A stretch of 64,000 bases of DNA from Begonia masoniana (lineage: Eukaryota > Streptophyta > Magnoliopsida > Cucurbitales > Begoniaceae). The number at the start of each line of letters is the position of its first letter. Position 1 is the first letter of the stretch. Below the pieces are notes generated by a model. It worked only from the letters and a program-made list of their open reading frames with translations, made no database searches and was not told the origin of the DNA. Position numbers and translations under genes: made by a program. The stretch lies in contig CM039502.1 of assembly GCA_022432975.1 (NCBI GenBank), positions 69,465,318 to 69,529,317 of the forward strand, read 5' to 3'. Of this stretch, positions 55,629 to 64,000 are shown piece after piece.

Positions 55629-56520
55629 ATGGCGTCCCCAACCTCAACAGATCCGTCTCCAAGTTCAACCATTCCTTCCTCCCCTTCTCTTCCTCCTTCT
55701 TCTCTTCTCCCACCTTTCCCAGTAGTAAATCAGACAATAACCATCAAGCTAATTTCCACAAATTACCTCGTGTGAAAAACTCAAATCTTGCCCACCCCCT
55801 CCCCAGATTCTGGATAATCTCTCCTCCCAGCCAAATCCAGAATACACAAATTGGCAAAGGTACAATAGTCTCCTTCTGAGCTAGATATTTTCTTCCATGT
55901 CCGAGGATCTGCTTCTCCAATTCGTTACCTTTACGACCGCCAGTGCAGTCTGGACGGCTCTCGCAAGTCGGTTTGCTTCCTCTTCATTAGCGCGCATCAC
56001 CAAACTTCGAAATCAACTCAACTGCCTTTCCAAATACTGCATTTCTGCAGCTGCTTACATACACAAGCTAACCTCCCTCCGCAACACCCTCGCTACTATC
56101 GGGCAAACTGTCTCCTATGAAGATCAACTCCTCTATTTTTTAGGCGGATTAGGCAGTGAGTACAATCCCTTTGTAACGTCTGTCACTAATCGCGCCGACC
56201 AGCCGTCGCTCGAAGAAATTTACAGCCTTCTGCAAAGCTACGATTTCTGGCTTGAAAAACAGAATGTTGTGCTTCACCTTCCGACGCCGACTCAACTTCA
56301 GGCGAATGTCGCTTATCAGCAATTGGCTCGTTCTCCTTGGAGCCCTCGGCCAAATGTTCCTCTTCAGCCCAGCTCCTCAACCGGTTTTCTTCCTACCGGC
56401 TCAGGTCCTCAACCATAACTCGGCCTGTGGCGATCTACTCGGCCCAATCACCAGCACCGGCATCGTTACCAGATCTGCAACAAGGTGGGTCATTCAACCC
56501 TCAAGTGTTACCATTTAGCT
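55629..56520 (+). pseudogene. gag: copia gag (decayed)
   Basis: It opens MASPTSTDPSPSSTIPSSPS at 55629 and hits TGA at 55773 where copia gags normally have LVW. After a frameshift it continues from about 55870 with LQFVTFTTASAVWTALASRF, ARITKLRNQLNCLSKYCISA, YIHKLTSLRNTLATIGQTVS and LLYFLGGLGSEYNPFVTSV (UBN2 gag core). A further frameshift leads to a knuckle ICNKVGHSTLKC near 56475 whose first cysteine is replaced. Confidence 0.85.
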
Positions 56521-56699
56521 TCTGCAGCCCAACGAACCAACCCACATCTCTTTTAACCCCAAGCCCAAGCCCAAGCCAATCTGATTTATACCCCGACCCA
56601 AACCCATTTCCCCTCAACCCATACCCAACCCACATTTACCCACCCTTCACCAGACTCGACCCTTCCCCTGCCAATTTCCAGACTCGCGCCCCTGCATCC

Positions 56700-57917
56700 T
56701 CGTTCAACTCCATCGGTCTCCTGCCCACTCCGATCATTCCGTTGTCGGCCACCCCCTGGGTTTTGGATTCCGGCGTAACCCACCACTTCACGCCGGAACC
56801 TGATCTCCTTAGTCAACCTCAACTCCTCTCTGCTCCGTCTCACGTTGCCACGACACAAGGTACCTCTCTCCCTCTCTTAAACTCTGGTTCCTTTGTTATT
56901 CTGGCCCTCGGCCGATCCCTTCAACTGCCAACCGTTTATCACACTCCACATCTGTCACATAATCTACTCAGTGTTTCGAAACTGTGTCAAGATAATTGTG
57001 TTTTTGTTGAATTTCACTTAACGTATTTTTTTGTCAAGGATCGGACTACTCATTGAATCCTCCTCCATGGGTTGCTCAGTGACGGCCTCTATCGCATTCC
57101 ATCGGCCGCCACGATTTTGTCCCTTGCTGCTCAGCTCAAGGAGTCCACCTCTGTTTTGGATGCTCTCTGGCATAGGCGACTTGGTCACCCTTCTCCACTT
57201 GTGTTGAAACAAGTGTTAGAATTTTGTAATCTAAAATCCAAAAAAATTTTGTATCAAACATGTATTCCTTGCCACATGAGTAAAAGTCATCTGTTACCGT
57301 TTCCAATTTCACAATCACATGCTCAATTTCCTTTTGATGTTATACATTCTGATGTGTGGGGTCCTTCTCCAATTAAATTTGTTAGTGGCACACGATATTT
57401 TCTCCTCTTCATTGATAATTGTACTCGATTCACTTGGCTTTTTCCATTGAAATTAAAAAGTGAAGTGTCCACTACCTTTGTGCACTTCAATCAATTTGTT
57501 AATACTCAGTTCGGTGCCCAAATAAAAACTGTCCAATCCGATTGGGGTGGTGAATTTCAGTCTCTCACTCCTATTTTTAAATCTCTTAGCATTCAGCATC
57601 GAATTTCGTGTCCGTATACCCCAAATCAAAATGGTCACGTGGAACACAAAAATCGGCATGTGGTTGAAACAGGTCTTGCTCTACTCTTCCATTCTTCAGT
57701 CCCTCATCATTTTTGGCCTTATGCTTTCCTCACAGCTACCAGCTTAATCAATTTACTCCCCACTCCGGTCTTAAATCACAAGTCTCCCTCTGAATGTTTG
57801 TTCAATAAAATTCCAGATTATGCTTCCCTTCGTGTTTTCGTTGTCTATGTTTTCTCCTTCTTCGCCCGTTTAATAAACACAAATTCCAACCCCAATCTCT
57901 TCCACGCGTATTCTTAG
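56700..57917 (+). pseudogene. pol: copia protease and integrase (decayed)
   Basis: The protease motif is WVLDSGVTHHFT (about 56757). LSHNLLSVSKLCQDNC leads to a stop at about 57053. Integrase follows in another frame with WHRRLGHPS and CIPCHMSKSH (zinc HHCC), the first catalytic D in IHSDVWG, the second in VQSDWGGEF and a glutamate in GHVEHKNR. It ends at TAG 57915-57917 with the GKLDPK-type block missing. Confidence 0.85.
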
Positions 57918-58430
57918 GCCCTAGTCCAAATCACAAAGGATCCTTATGTCTCGATCCTACAACCAACAAAATCTACATCTCTCGTCATGTCACTTTCGTT
58001 GAGTCTCAATTTCCATTTTCCTCTCTTTCACCACCTGCTTCTCCACAACCCTCTTTTACACTTAACATCCTTTGCCTAACTGACCCTCTCACATATACCA
58101 ATCCGCCCACTCAATCATCCTCACTCTCACTCGTACCTGTACCTTCTCCAATACCTATCCATCAAATTGGTTCCACTTCCTCACCCATTTATCCTTCAGT
58201 TATCCCCTCACCTTCTTATACTTTACCTGATCCCCCACCTCCCCTAGCTCCCCACTCTTCCGCCTCAATACCCACCCTATGACCACCAGGGCCAAATTCA
58301 ATATTTTCAAGCCAAAAGCCTTTCTCTCCGAAACTACCCTTGAACCCAAAACCTTTACCCAAGAGGCCAAAGACACTCACTGGCTCATTGCCATGAAAGA
58401 GGAAATTTTTGCTCTTTCACAAACCAAACC
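57918..58430 (+). other. linker of the copia element, frame lost
   Basis: Ser/Pro/Thr-rich in broken frames, typical of the integrase to reverse transcriptase linker (reads such as LTDPLTYTNPPTQSS). Stops in every frame; no independent gene. Confidence 0.5.
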
Positions 58431-59867
58431 TGGACCTTAGTTCCACTACCTCAAGGTACAAAACTTATAGGCTGTAAGTGGGTCTTCAAGGCTAAGCTCA
58501 ATTCTGATGGCACAGTTTCTCAATACAAAGCTCGTCTGGTAGCTAAAGGTTATAACCAGACTGAAGGTATTGATTATGATGAGACATTTAGTTCAGTTGT
58601 CAAACCCACTTCAGTTCGCACAGTGCTCTCTTTAGCTCTCTCATCTCGCTAGACTATCAGACAATTAGATATCAGCAACGCTATCTTACACGGTGATCTG
58701 ACTGAAAAGGTATACATGCAATAGCCTCCCGGTTTTATTGATCCAACTCACCCGTCGGCTGTATGTCTCCTACATAAAGCTCTATACGGTCTAAAGCAGT
58801 CCCCGAGAGCATGGTATACCAAATTATACACCGCTTTAATAAATTAGGGTTTCTTGGCATCCAAATCGGACTCGTCTCTTTTCATACGCCATACATCATC
58901 ATCCGTCCTTATTATGCTTGTCTATGTTGATGACATTATTTTGATAGGTGACTCGGCTATACTCTTAGACAAGCTCCTCACGTACATACATTCTCAATTC
59001 AGAGTTCGAGACCTTGGACCATTATCATATTTCCTCAGTATCTCTATCACTCAGACCCCTGCTGGTATGGCTTTTTCCCAATCACGGTATATATCTGAGC
59101 TTCTTCACAGGGCTAATATGGATTCGTGCAAGCCGGTCCCGACACCTATGGTTGCTAAGCCTCCATTATCCATACACTCCAGGACACCTCTACGAGATGG
59201 TTTTCTATATCGTAGCATTGTCGGCAGTCTCCAATACTGCTTTCTTACACGGCCCGATATTGCTTTTACAGTAAACAAAGTCTCACAGTTCATGCATGTC
59301 CCCTCTGATGTTCACTGGCAAGCAGTCAAGCGCATTCTCCGGTATCTAAAAGGCACTCCTTCACTCGGCATCTCCTTCACGCCTTCTACCTCTCATGATT
59401 TGACATGTTATACAGACGCCGATTGGGCTTCTTGTCCCGACGAGCGGAAGAGCACCAGTGGCTTCTGTATTTTTCTAGGTCAAAATCTTATCTCTTAGTC
59501 CTCTACCAAACAGAAGGCTGTTTCTTGTTCCAGTACGGAATCCGAGTATCATAGTGTTGCAAACGGTGCCGCTGAGCTTCTATGGCTGCAGTCCCTCCTA
59601 AAGGAGCTAGGTATCTCCTCTTCCACAGCACCTCTCATATTGTGTGATAACTTGAGTGCTACATATCTTGCCTCAAATCCTGTGTTGCACTCAAAATCTA
59701 AACATGTGGAGATTGATTTTCACTTCATTCGAGACAAGGTGCTCCAAAAGAAGTTGTCAGTCAAATTCACCCATTCGTCCAACCAACTGGCTGATGCTTT
59801 CACTAAACCTCTTCCACCAGACTCTTTCCATCGCTTCTTGTTCAAGATCTTTGGCTATCGCTCTTGA
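58431..59867 (+). pseudogene. pol: copia reverse transcriptase and RNase H (decayed)
   Basis: [20 protein letters not shown] and [20 protein letters not shown] start the reverse transcriptase near 58470. Stops occur at about 58651 and 58722. [18 protein letters not shown] leads to the catalytic box MLVYVDDIILIGD (about 58915) and GPLSYFLSISITQTPAGMAF. RNase H has YTDADWASCPDERKSTSGFC, a TAG at 59499, then SSTESEYHSVANGAAELLWL, LCDNLSATYLASNPVLHSKS, HVEIDFHFIRDKV and NQLADAFTKPLP, ending at about 59867. Confidence 0.87.
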
Positions 59868-60123
59868 TCTTGAGGGGGGATATTATAGTATTCATCATGC
59901 TACAATTCATTTATAGTTTAGTTAGATAAAATATTTTTTGTTTTAGTTAGTTTATCTCTCGGGTATATACATTGTAAGAGTTTCCTTGGAAAACACAATT
60001 TTACAGAAATCAAATCATTTTGCTTTGCTGCCGTTCTCTCTTCTTCCTTCTCCTTCTCCTCTGGTTTTTCCGATTCAAGTCCGACAGTAATCTAAACCAA
60101 CAATATCCATTTGTCAATGTCTA

Positions 60124-61600
60124 TGATGTGCTATTTCATTAGTTGAATATGTTGGATAGCTTTGATCATGGAATTTATATTTATTCTCATGTGTATGCTA
60201 AAATGCTATATGTTTTAAAGTTAAAAAAATTGAATCAATAATGTATAATTTTGTGATTCTCTGCTCCAATTGCAATCTTGAATGAGTCTTTTGGATATTC
60301 AATTGGTGAAAAATTCTTAAATAAAAGGGGGCATCAAGAGGAATCCTGTCGCAAATTATTAATTTCCTTTGTTTCTTTAATTTATTAAAAATATGAATTA
60401 TAATTCCCCGCTTCACTTTTAATTTTGAGTGAGTTTTTTGGATACTAAATTGATGGAAAAATGCTGAAGAAAAAAGAGTACATAAGGAGGAACTCTGCTA
60501 CAATATAATTTATATAAATAACATGTCATGGGAAGTTTAGTATATTCTATGAAATATGTCCTTCACTAAATTGTATCATTATGGTTAATTGTTAAATTGA
60601 ATAAAAGACTTCCTTTATTCAAAGAAGTATCATTGAATGTAAAAAATAAAAGCTAACATGTTTGTAATATTTGGATATGTTAGTGGTTCAATTTTTTTGT
60701 TCATTCTTTGAGGTGAAAACAAGGTGTTAATTAGATATTGGATGTTCTCATTAGTCTAGTCTTAAAATTTAAAGTTTTAAGAGTATTTGATGAATCAGTT
60801 TCATATCGAGAAATTGAATAATTTCAACCATGCGTCTTGCGAATTTAGGAGTTTCTAATGTCTTTGTAAGTGACTTTTGGTGTAATTTATATCAAAAGAT
60901 TTTATACATAGATCGGAATTAAAGTTGAAATTTAAAATGGCAGAACAATAAATTTGTGAAATTCCAACCAAGTTGTTATCGTGGGCACATACCAGCAGTC
61001 AAGAAGACGGAAGAAATCGTAAAACAGAAGATGAACAGTACTACATTATCTCAGATGGGTAGAAGCTCAGTGCTACTACGCTCCCAATGGGTGTTATTCC
61101 GGCCATGTACAAGTGCGCTCATAATTGGGCAGCTGCGCATTCTCAACCTAATTAGGGTTGACAGGCCTCTTTAATGAAGAACTATAATACGACACACAGT
61201 GGACGTCGAGAGAAGGATGGAGACTCAAGATTTTGATAGATAATAGACATTTCGACGCTCGTTTACTAAAGATTTTCATAGAGACTTCAACGACATTCAA
61301 TGATTGAAATATAGAGCGACAACTAATTTTTATATCTCGTTCTCCATTATTTTTGTATTGTTGTTTCCAAGATGATCTACTATAGTTACTCTATTATTTT
61401 TCCTCAAGCGTCTATGAACTAATTTCTTTTCTCTAGGATTATGATTTTAACTTAATTAAATTTTATTTTTTAATTATATTAGTTTGTATTAAATTTGTTT
61501 ATTTATTTTTTATTTTTGTTAATCTAATTAACTGACCATTAATTAGTTATTTTATCACAAATGAATTTGAGATGTGACTTGTGTTGACAGCTCAGCTCAG
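60124..61600. other. AT-rich noncoding flank
   Basis: No gene or TE end recognised. A GC-richer patch at 60956-61174 has a 72-codon frame (CYRGHIPAVKKTEEIVKQKM) that resembles an exon relic but matches no family I can name. Confidence 0.4.
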
Positions 61601-61790
61601 TGCACTACAGTGACGAGTCAGGTCGGGTCCAGTCCTCAACGTCAGATCGAGTCGAGCCTGTCGTTTTGAACTCGCAAACCCGCTTGAGACTGAACTTACC
61701 TAGCAGCCTTGCGAGCTAGACAGACCTAGCCCGTCGAGCCCGCCAACATCCTCGTGGCCCAGCCTGCGGGTTTAATTTACCCAACCCATT
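61601..61790. repeat. GTCGAGCC/GGGTCC-rich MITE-like fragment
   Basis: A GC-rich island of CAGGTCGGGTCC, GATCGAGTCGAGCCTG and CCCGTCGAGCCCGCC words in AT-rich flanks, compositionally like 2950-3112. No ends or target duplication could be fixed. Confidence 0.35.
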
Positions 61791-61981
61791 ATTACTCATA
61801 CCCTCATGTTTATAAACTTTCTCTCCCCTCTTGTTTTTCTTAGGAGTGATCGTGGTCCGGTTCGATCCAATTTTTAGAGAGATTAGGACCGGACCACTAA
61901 ATTCAGTTTTCAAATTTTTGCACCAATAAGCATAATTTTTTTCCCATAACCGGACCAGAATTCTAGTCTCGGTTCTGCTCC

Positions 61982-62470
61982 TGTAACAGTTAGGAATTAA
62001 AAAAATATTTGAAATCCTCAAATCAATTCAAAAATCAAAATCTAATCTACAATTTGAATCCTAAAATCCCTAATATTCACATTGATATCGATTCTATTCA
62101 GCAATTGGATGATCTTAGTCTGAAAATCATCTAAATTCAGATGAACATTGGATTTACACCACCCTAACCACTAACAAACAGAGAATATCTCTAGAAATCT
62201 GATTAGGGATCGGATTTACCAGCTACAAATCCGTTTGAGCTCGGATTTTTGGGGAAGTTGGTTCAGAATCCCTCCTATAAATGTAGGTTCTTGGGAGAAG
62301 AGAAACTCACACCAAAATCACTCGATTTCTTCAAAAAGAAGAAATTACCTCTGTCTCTGACGCGGCAAATCTCCTCCAACGAGAAGGAACTCCTCGGCTG
62401 AAAGCTCCGACGAAACCCTCTCGTCCTCCATCGATGACCACCTATGGAGTAAGTCTCCCTTTCTGAAATT
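61982..62470 (+). repeat. possible 5' part of another gypsy LTR
   Basis: TGTAACAGTTAGG at 61982 resembles the LTR starts here (TGTAACACCCG, TGTAACATCC). It has a TATA box CCTATAAATGTAGG (62273), a CT-rich leader with CTCCGACG and ATCGATGACCACC, and a donor-like ATGGA/GTAAGTC at 62449, followed by the minus-strand LTR. The arrangement mirrors the first part of the other gypsy LTRs, but the start is uncertain. Confidence 0.4.
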
Positions 62471-64000
62471 GTGACGACCCCCGACCCGATCGGGGTCCGA
62501 GGAGCCATCACTCCGGGACATTCAAAACGGGGACTATTTTTTTTTTTTTTTGATAAACAGACTAAACCTTTAAAACAAACCCTTAAAACTTTACAGAGAG
62601 AGAAAACATTCTCCGGATTTAAAAGTAAAACAGGAAAACAGTTAAAATGGGACTACAGAATGAATGGCAGAAGAAATCAGAATACTTTGAACGTTTAACT
62701 AAAAGGCTGGATGGACGACAGGCATGCAGAGGACAATGTGATAAGATACATGCAGTGAACATAAATGAGAAATATAAACTGGAAGGCATATTGGAAGAAA
62801 GGCTACAGTGAATAACGGAATCGGGTGATCTAGGGCAGAGAAAGTAAATAAACTGGGGCGGAAGAAGTAGGCAGATGACGTCAGGCGGAAGATGTAGTGA
62901 ACTGGGAGGAAGATGTGGGCAGATAGCGTCAGGCGGAAGATGTAGCCAAATTGGGCAGAAAATGTGGGCAGATGACGTCAAGCGGAAGATGTGAATTACA
63001 GCAGAAGTGGACTGTTCACCGGTAGAAGTGAACTACAGGAAAAAGTTTACTGTTCACCAGTAAAAGTGAACTACAGACAAAAGTTTACTGTTCACCGGTA
63101 GAAATGAACTACAGGCAAAATTTTACTGTTCACCGGCAGAAGTGAACTTGGCAGAAGATGTGGATGGATGACGTCAGGTGGTAGAAGCAATTTTAAAGGC
63201 AGCGGTGGATGTGATTTTAAAGGCAGAATTGGCAACATTTAAGAAGAAGACATGTAAACAGGGAGCATAAAACAGAAGGCATAAAAGTTTCAGACCCTCC
63301 GAACCCGATTCAAAACAAAGTTGTAAAACATGCTTTACAAATAACAGAGACTCAAGAAAACAAACTGCATGGATAGCTCTAAAATTCGAGACCATCCATG
63401 CACAACCTAAAAAGGGAGAACTCAAGCAGTTCCAGAATGTTTTCAAAACATATAGACAACTGTCAATTATTGAGGTTTAAAAAATTAGACACTAAACCTA
63501 TACGTTATCCAAATTTCTAACAGAATCCCAACAGAGTTTTAAAAACAAAAACACCAGAAACTCAGTAGAGTTTACAGACATGAACCTTACTTTAAAAACT
63601 TAAACCTCGGGACGGAAATATGTCTGGCTGCAGCAACCAATCCCCCGCAAGCTCGTGCCACCAACCACCTACTCCACGGCCTGAGGCACAAAGTTCTCAT
63701 CCACGGGATCCGTACCTACAACAGGGAGTTCACCTATGAGTCTAAAACTCAGTAAGAACATGAGTAAAAATGCAGTGATGCATATGCTATGCAAGAACTT
63801 TCAGAATACAGTGACAGTACATTACATTACGTTTCACTGGCAGAGGGGTATAAGTGGGGCTTATAGGGGAACTGGCAAGTGCACTACCAGGCACATAACA
63901 GATATACAGAATGGAACAGAACAGTAGGTCTCCGTCCCACACTTAACCGATACATTACATTCATATTTTTATCTTTCTTAACTTCAAAACGTGTACAAAA
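62471..64000 (-). mobile_element. gypsy LTR in minus orientation, running off the window
   Basis: TGTGACGACCCCCGACCCGA is the reverse of an LTR 3' end (compare GGGTCGTCACA at 709-719). Reading leftward from about 63740, GTTCTTACTGAGTTTTAGAC, CTCATAG/GTGAACTCC and TTGTAG/GTACGG are the third splice-like module. TGACGTCA-type and GTTCACCGG-type repeats lie between it and the LTR end. The 5' part is outside the window. Confidence 0.65.
62870..63180 (-). repeat. tandem repeats in the terminal LTR
   Basis: Two adjoining arrays. At 62870-62990, units with GCAGATGACGTCAGGCGGAA and AGATGTAG repeat at about 60-65 bp. At 62990-63145, TTTACTGTTCACCGGTAGAA, GTGAACTACAGG units repeat about four times at roughly 44 bp. 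The reverse complement of the first has the CTTCCGCTTGACGTCATC motif of the 69-bp array at 1-235. Confidence 0.75.

Larger units (their letters stand above)
55373..60118 (+). mobile_element. full-length but decayed copia element with short LTRs
   Basis: LTRs 55373-55612 (about 240 bp) and 59880-60118 (about 239 bp). TGTCTA is found directly before the first and GTCTA directly after the second, a 5-bp target duplication. The primer site TGGTATCAGAGCAGG begins at 55614 and GAGGGGGG precedes the 3' LTR. By eye the LTRs differ at about 14-16 positions (around 6%), so this is older than the Sirevirus. All coding domains are present in order but broken by stops and frameshifts. The single-ORF layout with short LTRs suggests the Ale/Retrofit group; this is tentative. 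Confidence 0.88.

Noticed and set aside
60956..61174. 72-codon frame with CYRGHIPAVKKTEEIVKQKM
   Set aside because: It looks exon-like and GC-richer than its flanks, but I cannot tie it to any family and the neighbouring frames are closed; possibly a gene relic.

Overview
The window is plant nuclear DNA made almost entirely of nested transposable elements around one small host gene. Evidence for a flowering plant: copia and gypsy LTR retrotransposons primed by initiator tRNA-Met (TGGTATCAGAGC sites), Mutator-like elements (MULEs) with 9-10 bp target duplications, a Sirevirus with repeated GGGGGAG tracts, and a spliced gene of the plant-only family TIGR01589 (RPGE/PEL/BPG4). The species cannot be told from this sequence.

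Layout. 1-719 is the 3' end of a gypsy LTR with a 69-bp tandem array; a MULE-type MITE and small repeat fragments follow. About 3.1-26.3 kb is one minus-strand copia relic (5' LTR 26099-26330, primer site 26081-26096, broken gag/protease around 18.1-19.9 kb, 3' LTR stub near 3.15 kb). It was invaded by a G-rich-TIR MULE (20346-25853, transposase and a second antisense gene, both broken) and by a gag-only gypsy element of TR-GAG type (3756-18097, target duplication ACCCG). The TR-GAG 5' LTR contains a solo LTR (5532-12179, duplication GTTTT), which contains another solo LTR (7040-11131, duplication TTACT) carrying 26-bp and 61-bp arrays. Counting the copia, the stack is four deep.

26.3-28.2 kb is the only gene island: a three-exon gene (27475-28009, 102 codons) with TATA box, G-box, PBE-box and AATAAA. 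28.4-35.2 kb holds older fragments, including a solo-LTR-like copia sequence and the 3' end of an old Sirevirus. 35.5-38.2 kb is a copia copy lacking integrase and reverse transcriptase but with intact LTRs and target duplication. 38.3-39.5 kb is a MULE that has picked up a piece of a gypsy LTR.

40572-55204 is a nearly complete Sirevirus (two 1157-bp LTRs, duplication GAAAG) with gag-pol and an extra env-position ORF; its reverse transcriptase is split by a 5-kb gypsy solo LTR (45710-50673, duplication GATAT) that contains a homogeneous 89-bp array. 55373-60118 is an older copia element. The window closes with gypsy LTR sequence on the minus strand (62471-64000).

Most notable: (1) GTGTCA half-sites at exactly 12-bp spacing, recurring in Sirevirus LTRs and in several coding frames; (2) a run of stem-loops with GGGA-type loops in the Sirevirus leader, with compensatory changes between two diverged LTRs; (3) the same series of splice-site-like modules in several gypsy LTR families; (4) a shared 'plant transposon protein' domain in a MULE and a Sirevirus; (5) capture of LTR sequence by a MULE, visible by comparison with an unfilled copy in the same window.
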